64,000 nucleotides of DNA. Origin: DASUGC01 sp035606665 (GTDB lineage: Bacteria > Acidobacteriota > Vicinamibacteria > Vicinamibacterales > SCN-69-37). The position numbers were made by a program, and so were the translations under genes. Positions 8,595 through 16,654 of the stretch are shown here, in pieces. The notes under the pieces are model-generated. The model saw nothing but the letters and a program-made list of their open reading frames with translations, did not search any database and had not been told where the DNA came from. Position 1 is the first letter of the stretch, and each line of letters starts with the position of its first letter. The DNA lies in assembly GCA_035606665.1 (NCBI GenBank), contig DATNEY010000057.1, positions 1 to 64,000 on the forward strand, given 5' to 3'.

Positions 8595-9923
8595 CTACTT
8601 GACCTTCGCCATCGTCAGCTGCGCAATGGCTGACAGCGTCGCCTGCGCCGAATTCAGTCCCAGAAGAAAATCCTTGTCCGAGAACGTCGTGAACACGTCC
8701 GTTGGCTGGTGCCAGTGCGGATTCCAGCCGGCTCCAGTGTTCATGCCGCGCTCATTCTCGCGCAGGCTGATCGCGGGAACGATGTCCTGAAACGCGCTGG
8801 AGTCAGTGGCCGTCATGTGCGGACCGAGCGTGCCCGGGTAGTTCTTCGAGTACTTGTCGGCGGCGAGCTTGACGGCAAGCGCCAGCTTCATCGCACCGTC
8901 CGACTGCTTCGACGTTGACTGCCACTCGATGTTGAAATCCGCTTCGGCACGCTGCTCAGGATTGAGCGTCCCGTCGGCCCGCGGCATGCCGTGGTCCCAC
9001 ATCATCATGTCGTGCTGGACCATGCCGAGCCACTTCGGCTCATTCGGCTGCCCTTGCAGATCCTTGCGCTGATCGACGTACGCGCGCGCGCCATGCCCGG
9101 TTTCTTCACCGTTCCACAGCGCGAACCGAATCGTCACGTCGGTCGTGACGTCGGGCATGCTGAAGATCCGCGCGAGCTCCATGACGAGCGCCGTGCCTGA
9201 ACCATCGTCATTCGCCGCTTCGCCCCAGCCGATGCCGTCCATGTGCCCGCTGACGATGTACATCTCGCCGCGACGTGACGTCCCCCACTTCGTGCACCAC
9301 ACTTGCGGGATCGGGTCCGGCAGCACCGGACCTGAATTCAGTGCGCGTAGCTTTTCGTTCGGCTGCTTCTCGGGATCGTTGTTGACGCCAGTTGAACGCG
9401 TGATGCCGTAGTAGGTGGATCCGCCCGCCTGGCTCCGTCTGGGTTCGGCGAGAACGCCCGGGCCGGCCGCGCGATTTCCACCACGTCCTTGTCCGCCCGC
9501 GCCTGCGGCAGCAGCCGCGCCACCGCCCCCGGCACCGCCTGCCGCGCCCGCTCTACCACCGGCACCAGTTCCGGCGCCTGCTCCGCCGCCGCGATTGCCG
9601 CCGCCCCCGGCATTGCGCGGCGTGATTTCGTAGGTCATGCGCTCGGTCTGACATCCGTAGTTCTTCAGCTGCTGTTCGATCCACGCCACGGCGTCGCGAT
9701 TGCGCTGGGTACCTTCCCGTCGATCGCCGAACTGCGTCAGGCCTTTGAGCGTGGCCTTGTAGCTGTCGAGGCTCAGCCGATCGACGAGGATCTGCACTGG
9801 ATCGGGCGCGGCCGGAGCCTGGGCCGCTGGCTGTCCCTGCCCTTGCCCCTGCGTGGCAGCCAGTGCCACCACCGTTCCCAACGCAAGGCCCGCCCCCGCG
9901 ACAAACGATCGTCGAATTGCCAT
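8595..9923 (-). CDS. Secreted M28 family zinc aminopeptidase-like protein, upstream copy
   Basis: Tandem paralogue of the next gene, 442 residues from the ATG at 9923, which has a strong GGAGGAG Shine-Dalgarno sequence nine bases upstream. A longer frame to 10142 exists but would run through the divergent glycosylase gene and lacks such a site. Features are a signal peptide (MAIRRSFVAGAGLALGTVVALA), the same N-terminal block (PVQILVDRLSLDSYKATLKGLTQFGDRREGTQRNRDAVAW), a shorter Gly/Ala-rich stretch, then the core with SGHMDGIGWGEAANDDGSG and NGEETGHGARA. The two proteins are nearly identical in the core but differ strongly in the low-complexity segment. Confidence 0.85.
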   Translation of the reverse strand: MAIRRSFVAGAGLALGTVVALAATQGQGQGQPAAQAPAAPDPVQILVDRLSLDSYKATLKGLTQFGDRREGTQRNRDAVAWIEQQLKNYGCQTERMTYEITPRNAGGGGNRGGGAGAGTGAGGRAGAAGGAGGGGAAAAAGAGGQGRGGNRAAGPGVLAEPRRSQAGGSTYYGITRSTGVNNDPEKQPNEKLRALNSGPVLPDPIPQVWCTKWGTSRRGEMYIVSGHMDGIGWGEAANDDGSGTALVMELARIFSMPDVTTDVTIRFALWNGEETGHGARAYVDQRKDLQGQPNEPKWLGMVQHDMMMWDHGMPRADGTLNPEQRAEADFNIEWQSTSKQSDGAMKLALAVKLAADKYSKNYPGTLGPHMTATDSSAFQDIVPAISLRENERGMNTGAGWNPHWHQPTDVFTTFSDKDFLLGLNSAQATLSAIAQLTMAKVK

Positions 9924-9963
9924 TGCGGATCTCCTCCGGTTGCGAGAGTCTACTTTACTCCGC

Positions 9964-10560
9964 ATGGCTGCCAGGTCGAGATCCGCTGCGATAACGAAGC
10001 GGCCGACGGCCGCCGAACTCAAGGCCGCCACGGGCGCGTTCATTGCCGACGTGATCAGTCCGGATCTCGATGTCCTCTTCGTCGGCATCAATCCCGGCCT
10101 GTACTCGGCAGCCACGGGCCACCATTTCGCGCGACCGGGCAATCGGTTCTGGCCGGCCCTTCACGCGAGTGGATTCACCTCGCGGCAGCTCGATCCATCC
10201 GAGAAGAACGGACTGCTCGACTTTGGCTGCGGCATCACCAATCTCGTCCGGCGGGCCACGGTCGCCGCTGACGAGCTCGCTCCGGCGGAACTGCGCGCCG
10301 GCCGCCGCCGGCTCGAACGCAAGGTACGGCGCAATCGGCCGCGCTTCATCGCCGTCGTGGGAATCGGCGCGTACCGGGTCGCGTTCGATCGTCCTGACGC
10401 TGCGCTCGGCGAGCAAGCCGAACGGCTCGCCGGCGCCCGTGTCTGGGTTCTGCCGAACACCAGCGGGCTGAACGCGAATCACCGCCCCGCGGACTTCGCG
10501 CGGATGTTCGCGGACCTCCGCCGCGCGATCCGGCGAACGCCGCGCCGGCGCACGCCGTAG
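9964..10560 (+). CDS. mug: Mug-type G/U mismatch-specific uracil-DNA glycosylase
   Basis: DNA repair enzyme that removes uracil or ethenocytosine opposite guanine. The 198-residue protein has the active-site motif VGINPGLYSAATGHHFARPGNRFW near residues 37-60 and the second motif LPNTSGLNANH near 165-175 (Mug consensus NPSGLN), plus GITNLV between them. The ATG at 9964 was chosen because it begins 40 bases after the divergent M28 start; longer in-frame extensions would overlap that gene. The C-terminus is Arg-rich (RRTPRRRTP), longer than typical Mug, perhaps aiding DNA binding. Confidence 0.88.
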   Translation: MAARSRSAAITKRPTAAELKAATGAFIADVISPDLDVLFVGINPGLYSAATGHHFARPGNRFWPALHASGFTSRQLDPSEKNGLLDFGCGITNLVRRATVAADELAPAELRAGRRRLERKVRRNRPRFIAVVGIGAYRVAFDRPDAALGEQAERLAGARVWVLPNTSGLNANHRPADFARMFADLRRAIRRTPRRRTP

Positions 10561-10572
10561 GAGCAAAGGGAA

Positions 10573-13251
10573 CTAATCGGCGCGAAGCGCCTGGGTAGGA
10601 TCGGTGCGCAACGCGCGTCTGAGTGGTACCCAGCACGACACGGCCGCCACCAGGATCACGAATATCGCGACGCCTGCCGTCACAACAGTCGTGAGTTCCG
10701 TCTGCATGGAGAGGCGGAAGTCCTGAGTGTCGAGGATGCCTTGCGCGAGAAAGGCGACCCCCAGAATCGCGCCGAGGACCACGCCCGCGCCAACCTGTCG
10801 AAGCGAGCGCGACAGCACGTTCGTCAACATGCGTCGCGGCGCTGCGCCCAGCGCCATCCGGATGCCGATTTCCCGCGTCCGCACGGACAACGTGAACGAG
10901 ACGAGCGCGTAGATACCGGCAGTCGCCAGGAGCAGCGCGACTGCTGCCACCGTGGCATAGCCGGAGACGAGGTACCTATATGTGCTGACCTCTTCGTCCA
11001 TGACCTGTCGCAGCGTCTTGACGTCCTGCAGGCGTGCGTCGGGATCGACCGCGAACGCCGCGCGCCGCAACGACCCACCCGCGGTCGCCGCATCGCCTGC
11101 CGTGTGAACGATCAGGAAGTGCTGCCAGTCGGACCGGGAGTCCAAGGGACGGTAGATAACGGTCTGCGCCACCGGCTTTGACGAATCCTGCGCGATGTCA
11201 GTCACCACGCCGACAATCTCGTGCCACGGTCCTGGAGTTCCTTCCGCGTCCCGCGACCGGTGTCTCACCAGCCGGCCGACGGCCGGCCGCCCTGCAAGCA
11301 CGAGCCGAACGAACGACTCGTCGACGATCGCGACCTCGCGGCCTTCGCCTGCCTCGCCGTCCCTGAATGCCCGTCCGGCGACGATTCGTTGCTTGAACGT
11401 GTCGAAGTAGTTCGATGCCACCCGGGGGCTGCGCACCTCGAGCAGGCCACTCCTGGTCGTCGCGACCGGCGGAACGTGACCGTCCGCAAATTCTGGCCGG
11501 AACACATCGCCGCCCATCGCCGGCAGCGACGATGCATACGTCACGGCACGAACGCCGGGTTCGCTTGCCATCCGGCGTTGCAGCTCGCGGAGGACGCGAT
11601 AGGACTGCCCCTTGGGACCGTCGTCAGCCACCTCGACCATTGCGGACAAGTACTCGTCGCGGGGGAACTGCAGGCCCGCATACTGGCTGCTCGTCGTGGA
11701 GGTGCTCCAGGTCAAGCCGGCGACGATCGTGAGAAACATCACTGTGAAGGCGACCTGGCCCACGGTGACGCCGGTCCATAAGCGCCCAAACGCTCTGGTG
11801 CCGCCCGTCGAGCCCGCGGTCTTCAAGCGTCCCTGCATTCGCCCGGTCGTGGCTTTGAGCGCCGGTACCGCGCCGACGAGCAGCGAGGCAAGGATCACGA
11901 CGAACGCCACGTAGACGATCGTCTCGACTTCCAGTTGCGCGTCCCACCAGAACGGCAGCGGCCCCATGGACACGGTCCACTGATCGCGAACCATACGCAA
12001 CAATGCGGCGGCACCGGCCAGGCCAACGACGGCTGCCATTCCGGTGAGGACCAGCGCCTCCGCAACCATCTGCGAAACGATGCGCGCCCGGCTCGCGCCG
12101 AGCGCCGAACGGACCGTGATCTCGCTTTCGCGGGTCATCGTCCGGGCGAACACGAGTGTGGCGACATTGGCACTGCAGATGCCAATCAACCCAAGAAACA
12201 GCAGATTCAAACTGTAGAGAAACGTACCGTCGTCAGGTCCAGAATCCGCCCACGTCGATTCGATGTAGGGATAAATCCTCGGCTTCAGGTGCGCATGGAC
12301 CGCGGCATCGGGGGCCGCCGCAGCAAGTGCGTCGAGTTCGCCTTGCGCTGCCGCGGCCGCGATTCCAGGCGCGAGTTTGCCGAAGACTGTGATGGCGGGG
12401 CCGGCCGCGCGCTCGAGATCGGCAGGATCGAGGCGCAGCGGCGTCCAGAGTGACTGAGTGCTGGGAAAGCCGAACCCCTTGGGCATGACACCCACGATTT
12501 CGTAGACCGTGTTGCCAAGGCGCACGGTCGTGCCGATGACCGCCGGGTTCGCGGCGAGTAACCTGTGCCAGGCGTCGTATCCGAGCACGACCACGTCCGT
12601 CGAGCCGATCCGCTCATCCTCGCCGGACAGCGTCCTCCCGTACAACGGCGGTGTCGGAATCGCGTGAAAGATCGAAGCGCTGACTTCGGCCCCGCTCACA
12701 GGAGCCGTCTGACCGTCCAGCGTCGTGACATTCGGTTCAATCAGTCGGGCGGCGCCCACATCCTCGATCAGTTTCAGGTGACCGCGCCATTGAAAGAACT
12801 CGTACGTCGTGCGGCGTTCGACCCCGGCCGTTCTTGTGTCGAACGTCACGATACCGACGAGGCGCTCGCCGCCTTCGAACGGCAACCGCCCCCGGACGAG
12901 GTCATTGGAGAATTCGAAGAACGCCGCGCCACCGCCGATGCCAACAGTCAGCGCGATCAATGCAATGGCCGTGAGTCCGGGCGACTTCCGGAGCATCCTG
13001 ATGCCCAGCTTCAGATCCATCGACCAGCCGGCGAGCCAGCGGAACGATCGCGCATCGCGCTGCTGCTCCTTGGTCTGCTCGACACCGCCGAACGCACGCT
13101 TCGCCGCGGCGCGCGCGTCGTCGCGGCTCATGCCCTGCGCCGTGAACTTGTCCTCGAGCAGCCGGAGATGCGCGTTGATTTCCCGCGCCAGATCGGCCTC
13201 CGGGTCGCCCATGCGAAACAAACGCCTGAACGCACGCCGGACAGCCCTCAC
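10573..13251 (-). CDS. ADOP-type (acidobacterial duplicated orphan permease) MacB/FtsX permease
   Basis: Large inner-membrane permease of 892 residues. An N-terminal cytoplasmic region (residues 1-75, with HLRLLEDKFTAQGMSRDDARAAAKRAFGG) precedes a first membrane span near 93-115. Two copies of the periplasmic MacB_PCD plus three-span FtsX module follow, the second starting near residue 480. It has no ATPase partner nearby, which defines this orphan family. The GTG start overlaps the stop of the PadR gene (GTGA), so regulator and permease are translationally coupled. ADOP genes occur in many copies in Acidobacteriota genomes; substrate is unknown, though MacB relatives move peptides, lipoproteins or drugs. 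Confidence 0.9.
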   Translation of the reverse strand: MRAVRRAFRRLFRMGDPEADLAREINAHLRLLEDKFTAQGMSRDDARAAAKRAFGGVEQTKEQQRDARSFRWLAGWSMDLKLGIRMLRKSPGLTAIALIALTVGIGGGAAFFEFSNDLVRGRLPFEGGERLVGIVTFDTRTAGVERRTTYEFFQWRGHLKLIEDVGAARLIEPNVTTLDGQTAPVSGAEVSASIFHAIPTPPLYGRTLSGEDERIGSTDVVVLGYDAWHRLLAANPAVIGTTVRLGNTVYEIVGVMPKGFGFPSTQSLWTPLRLDPADLERAAGPAITVFGKLAPGIAAAAAQGELDALAAAAPDAAVHAHLKPRIYPYIESTWADSGPDDGTFLYSLNLLFLGLIGICSANVATLVFARTMTRESEITVRSALGASRARIVSQMVAEALVLTGMAAVVGLAGAAALLRMVRDQWTVSMGPLPFWWDAQLEVETIVYVAFVVILASLLVGAVPALKATTGRMQGRLKTAGSTGGTRAFGRLWTGVTVGQVAFTVMFLTIVAGLTWSTSTTSSQYAGLQFPRDEYLSAMVEVADDGPKGQSYRVLRELQRRMASEPGVRAVTYASSLPAMGGDVFRPEFADGHVPPVATTRSGLLEVRSPRVASNYFDTFKQRIVAGRAFRDGEAGEGREVAIVDESFVRLVLAGRPAVGRLVRHRSRDAEGTPGPWHEIVGVVTDIAQDSSKPVAQTVIYRPLDSRSDWQHFLIVHTAGDAATAGGSLRRAAFAVDPDARLQDVKTLRQVMDEEVSTYRYLVSGYATVAAVALLLATAGIYALVSFTLSVRTREIGIRMALGAAPRRMLTNVLSRSLRQVGAGVVLGAILGVAFLAQGILDTQDFRLSMQTELTTVVTAGVAIFVILVAAVSCWVPLRRALRTDPTQALRAD

Positions 13252-13586
13252 TGACGCGCCTCGAGCAGCTTGTCGAGCAACCCGGTGAGCCGGGAAAACC
13301 GTTCGGCCTGCCGCTTCAGCTCCCGCTCGCCCGGCCTGGTGATGCGGTAGAACTTCGCTTCCCGGTTGTTCTCCGTCGTCCCCCAGGCGCCCTTGATCAG
13401 GCCCCGATCCTCGAGCCGAACGAGCGCGGGATATAGCGTGCCCTGGTTCAGTGACAAGGGATGGTCCGAGACCTGCTCGAGCCGGCTGGCGAGAGCGTAC
13501 GCGTGGAGCGGGCCCATGGTGGACAGCGCGCGCAGCACGATCAGCTCCAGCGTGCCCTGCAGTAGTTCGACTCGTTCACCTGCCAT
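13248..13586 (-). CDS. PadR-family transcriptional regulator (acidobacterial type)
   Basis: Small winged-helix repressor of 112 residues. The sequence LLQGTLELIVLRALSTMGPLHAYALASRLEQ and the wing LSLNQGTLYPALVRLEDRGLIKGAWGTTENNREAKFYRITRPGERELKRQ match the PadR subgroup found upstream of ADOP permeases. The start chosen is the ATG at 13586 with GGAG upstream; a GTG at 13613 would add nine residues. It overlaps the permease start by four bases, so it most likely represses its own two-gene operon in response to an unknown ligand. Confidence 0.9.
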   Translation of the reverse strand: MAGERVELLQGTLELIVLRALSTMGPLHAYALASRLEQVSDHPLSLNQGTLYPALVRLEDRGLIKGAWGTTENNREAKFYRITRPGERELKRQAERFSRLTGLLDKLLEARQ

Positions 13587-13658
13587 GCCAGTAAAAGCTC
13601 CTGCACCTTCCACTGCGGTGCCAAGTGAAGAGACGGATTCGAGGGGGACCGGGTTCGA

Positions 13659-15548
13659 TTACCGGTGGTAGATGAGACCGCCGCCGGCGGCGCCTGCGAC
13701 GAGCTCGATGCGGCCGTCGCCGTCGAGATCAACGGCCAACGGCGTCGAAATGGGCGGGAGCGCCAGCGAGATGGATGCGTCCTCTATGAATCGCGGCGCG
13801 CGGAGCGTGCCGGCGTTGCGATAGAGCGCTGCGCCTCCGGACTCGCGGCCAACAAGGAGATCCGGTATTCCGTCGCCGGTGAAGTCCGCAAACGCCGGCC
13901 GGCTGCGCCGGCCGGGGCTGAGGTCGCCGAGACGCTCGGTCGCCATCGTGAACTTCGCGTTCTTGGGCGTCCCGTCGTTGCGGTAGAACACGATTGCGCC
14001 GGTCGCGGTCCCGATGAGCAGGTCCAGATCTCCGTCACCGTCGGCGTCCGCCAGCAGCGGCGAGGCAAGGCTCGTCCTGGGCGGCTTGATCGTGAGCGCC
14101 GGGTCTTCGACCCACGTTGGCTGCCGCGACGTGCCCTGGTTCCTGAAGTACCGGATGTCCTTGTTCCACGTGCCGACGAGCAGGTCGAGATCGCCGTCGC
14201 CGTCCAGATCGCCCAGCGTCGGCGCGAGGTGAAAGTCATCGACCAGTTTCAGAGGGGCTTCCTGCCTGAACGACGGGGCGGCCTTCGTGCCCACGTTGCG
14301 AAACACCGTCAATCGTCCGGCGTCGCCGGACATGTCGATCTTGCTGCCGACCAGGAGATCGAGGTCACCATCGCCGTCGATGTCTCCGGCCGCCGGTACC
14401 GTCTCGCTGCCGAGATCGATGCCGTTCAGGAACCGTTTCGTGCGCAACTCGAGGTGATCCTTCGCCGTGCGCTCGTAGTAATAGAAATTGTCGGCGGCGG
14501 TGGTCACCGGATTGTTCGCGCCGCCGATCACGCCCATGAAGAAGTCGATGTCACCGTCGAAGTCGAAGTCAACCGGCACAGGCGCGTTGTAGCCGGACGT
14601 CCGCGTGTCGGCGAACGGCAAGGCCACCGGCTCGGTCTGAAACGACGGCGTGCTGCACGTCGCGCCGATGTTCTGAATCAGAAGCACGCCCGGCTCGAAG
14701 AAGTCGCCCCAGAGCAGGTCGAGGTCCTTGTCGCCGTCGAAGTCGGCAAAGGACAGCGCGTTCGCGCCGTGCCGCGCAAAGGGGATTGTTGAGGGGGTTG
14801 ACGGGGTCAGACCGGGGTCAGACCACTTTGGAGATTCTCCAATGTGGTCTGACCCCGGTCTGACCCCGCCGCGGCCGATGATCTCGATGTTCTCCCAGTG
14901 ATCCGTCAGGAACGCAAACCGCAGCGATCCCGGCGCCTCGGCCTCGTAGTGAATGACGAGCCCCTCGATCCGCCCGATGAAGAGATCGAGCCGCTGGTCG
15001 CAGTCGATATCGACGATGGCCGGGAGGTTCTGGCGATCGAGATAGACGTTCTGACCGTCGGTGTCGACGAGCGTGCCGCCGGACTCGAACCGCGCGGCCT
15101 GACGTGTGCCGACATTCCGGTAGAAACGGATGTTGCTGAACGGCTGCTCGGCCAGAAGATCGAAATCGCCATCGGCGTCGAGATCGACGAAGCGGCACCA
15201 CTCCCCCACGTCCAGGTTCTGGTACCGGTTCGTTCGCCACTCGAACTTCGGTGCCTTCGCGGAGCCGGTGTTCTCGAAAAACCAGACCTCGTTCCGGAAC
15301 TCCTGCATGAAGAGGTCGTTGTCCCCATCGGCGTCGATGTCCACGAACTGCGGGCGCGGAACGTCGAGACCACCCAGAAAGGGAATGTCAAACGGGCGGC
15401 CTGACTCGTCCGCGACCGGAAAGGGTGCGACGGCGCGCGAGAGCGCGGGAGGCGCCTGGGATTCGGCGGCCCGACCGCCGACGACGACGGCAAGCGCAAG
15501 GACGCCTGCCAATCCCCAAATCAATGGACCGATGGATCGATGAATCAA
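13659..15548 (-). CDS. Secreted FG-GAP/VCBS repeat protein
   Basis: Exported beta-propeller-like protein of about 629 residues. After a signal peptide (GLAGVLALAVVVGGRAAESQA) there are many repeats with the calcium-binding pattern D-x-D-G-D-x-D-L (VDIDADGDNDLF, VDLDADGDFDLL, FADFDGDKDLDLL, GDIDGDGDLDLLVG, GDLDGDGDLDLLVG, ADADGDGDLDLLIG, VDLDGDGRIELVAG). These normally fold into integrin-like blades for adhesion or extracellular binding. The frame starts with TTG at 15548 inside an octamer repeat array; an internal TTG at 15524 is an alternative, and no ATG/GTG start was found. A palindromic REP-like element is inserted in frame near residues 228-249 between blades. Confidence 0.8.
   Translation of the reverse strand: MIHRSIGPLIWGLAGVLALAVVVGGRAAESQAPPALSRAVAPFPVADESGRPFDIPFLGGLDVPRPQFVDIDADGDNDLFMQEFRNEVWFFENTGSAKAPKFEWRTNRYQNLDVGEWCRFVDLDADGDFDLLAEQPFSNIRFYRNVGTRQAARFESGGTLVDTDGQNVYLDRQNLPAIVDIDCDQRLDLFIGRIEGLVIHYEAEAPGSLRFAFLTDHWENIEIIGRGGVRPGSDHIGESPKWSDPGLTPSTPSTIPFARHGANALSFADFDGDKDLDLLWGDFFEPGVLLIQNIGATCSTPSFQTEPVALPFADTRTSGYNAPVPVDFDFDGDIDFFMGVIGGANNPVTTAADNFYYYERTAKDHLELRTKRFLNGIDLGSETVPAAGDIDGDGDLDLLVGSKIDMSGDAGRLTVFRNVGTKAAPSFRQEAPLKLVDDFHLAPTLGDLDGDGDLDLLVGTWNKDIRYFRNQGTSRQPTWVEDPALTIKPPRTSLASPLLADADGDGDLDLLIGTATGAIVFYRNDGTPKNAKFTMATERLGDLSPGRRSRPAFADFTGDGIPDLLVGRESGGAALYRNAGTLRAPRFIEDASISLALPPISTPLAVDLDGDGRIELVAGAAGGGLIYHR
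14803..14867. repeat. 65-base near-perfect palindrome of GGGGTCAGACC type inside a gene
   Basis: Two 32-base arms (14803-14834 and 14836-14867) around a single central base, with one mismatch. Each arm starts from two tandem copies of GGGGTCAGACC and ends in TTGGAGA. It lies in frame in the FG-GAP gene and encodes part of a GVRPGSDHIGES linker. The motif resembles REP elements moved by REP-associated tyrosine transposases, but no transposase is in the window. Confidence 0.9.
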
Positions 15549-15560
15549 TGGATCAATACG
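15521..15560. repeat. Octamer tandem array over a start codon
   Basis: Five imperfect 8-base units: TCAATGGA, CCGATGGA, TCGATGAA, TCAATGGA, TCAATACG. The array covers the translation start and first codons of the FG-GAP gene on the minus strand and the place where its ribosome binding site should be. Confidence 0.8.
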
Positions 15561-15583
15561 AGAAGCAACGAGCGCGCGTCGCG

Positions 15584-16654
15584 TCAGCGACGCGCGCGAG
15601 TCCCCATCCCCGTGAGGTTCTTGCCGAGCGGAATCGTCTTCGCGACCTTGCGTGTCTTCACATCGACGACCACCAGCGACGCCGTCTCGTCGGCGCCCGG
15701 CATGGCATGACCGGCCATGGCGGGATCGGCCATGTGGTCCATCTTGTTGTTGTTCGTCACGAATGCGAACGCGCCGTCAGCCGAGAACACGATCTGCTGC
15801 GGCTGCTTGAAGCTGGCGTCGGCGATGCGTTCGGTGACCTGGCCGCTCTTGATGTCGATGATCGCGATGTCGTTCGTGCTCTTCACCGGCACCCAGATCG
15901 TTTTCTCGTCAGGCGTCAGCACCGGATCGAAGGCCATCTTGCCGACATCAATCGTCTTGAAGACCTTTGGCGAGGCGGGTGTCGCGAGGTCGAAGATGGT
16001 GACCTGCCCGGAGACGTCGCCGGTGGCCACGAGAAACCAGCCGTCGCGCGTCGATGTGAACTGCACGAACGAGTGCGTCGGTCCCGGCACGTTCGTGATG
16101 CTCACCTTCTGATCGGCGAGCGAGATGCTTGCGACTTGGTTCACGCCGAGACTGCCCGTATAGGCATAGCCCGCCACCGTTGCGGTCATCGGATGGGGCC
16201 GCGCGAATAACACCTCGACCTCTCCACCGGTCATCGTCTTGCGGTTGATGATGGCGACCCGTTTGGGAGGGTTCACCGCGCTCATCGACCGCGTCGCCAT
16301 CAGCGTCTCCGCGCCGGCCAGCGCCAGCATCCCGGGCGTATCCATCTCATACTGGCCGACGATCTTGTCCTGTCGATCGATCTTCACGACGCGGTTCGCG
16401 CCGATCAACGACACGTACCAGAACGAGCCATCCGGCTCCACCTGCACGTAGTGCGGTTTCGCGGTCGCCGGGAACCCCAGCTTCTGAAAATCAATCGCGC
16501 GAAGCACCGTCTTCGACGCCATGTCCACGACGGCGACCTTCGCCTCGTCCTGAACGCAGACGTAGAGGAGGTCGGGCTGCTGCGCGCGGGCGGCGGGCTG
16601 AAGCCCGCCGGCTACGGCAGCAGCGACGATGGCGGCGATTACCCGGGCCTTCAT
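15584..16654 (-). CDS. Secreted YVTN-type beta-propeller protein
   Basis: Exported propeller protein of 356 residues. It has a signal peptide (MKARVIAAIVAAAVAGGLQPAARAQ) and repeats of the LYVCVQDEAKVAVVDMASKTVLRAIDF, ANRVVKIDRQDKIVGQYEM, VTIFDLATPASPKVFKTIDVGKMAFDPVLTPDEKTIWVPVKSTNDIAIIDIKSGQVTERI and ETASLVVVDVKTRKVAKTIPLGKN type. A Met/His-rich loop (NKMDHMADPAMAGHAMPGAD) between the last blades could bind a metal such as copper; this is inference. The ATG overlaps the stop of the upstream choice-of-anchor-B gene by one base, so the two are coupled. A short GC palindrome falls within the signal-peptide codons. Confidence 0.8.
   Translation of the reverse strand: MKARVIAAIVAAAVAGGLQPAARAQQPDLLYVCVQDEAKVAVVDMASKTVLRAIDFQKLGFPATAKPHYVQVEPDGSFWYVSLIGANRVVKIDRQDKIVGQYEMDTPGMLALAGAETLMATRSMSAVNPPKRVAIINRKTMTGGEVEVLFARPHPMTATVAGYAYTGSLGVNQVASISLADQKVSITNVPGPTHSFVQFTSTRDGWFLVATGDVSGQVTIFDLATPASPKVFKTIDVGKMAFDPVLTPDEKTIWVPVKSTNDIAIIDIKSGQVTERIADASFKQPQQIVFSADGAFAFVTNNNKMDHMADPAMAGHAMPGADETASLVVVDVKTRKVAKTIPLGKNLTGMGTRARR
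16591..16610. repeat. REP-like GC palindrome within signal-peptide codons
   Basis: Eight-base arms CGGCGGGC and GCCCGCCG around TGAA, read in frame as part of AGGLQPAARA in the YVTN gene. The shape (GGCGGGCTGAAGCCCGCC) resembles widespread intergenic REP elements, but at this size chance in GC-rich DNA cannot be excluded. Confidence 0.45.

Noticed and set aside
13640..13664. tRNA T-arm-like sequence (CCGG-GTTCGATTA-CCGG) after the FG-GAP gene
   Set aside because: The stem lacks its fifth pair, there is no D-arm, anticodon arm or acceptor stem upstream, and the FG-GAP stop codon lies in it. Probably chance.
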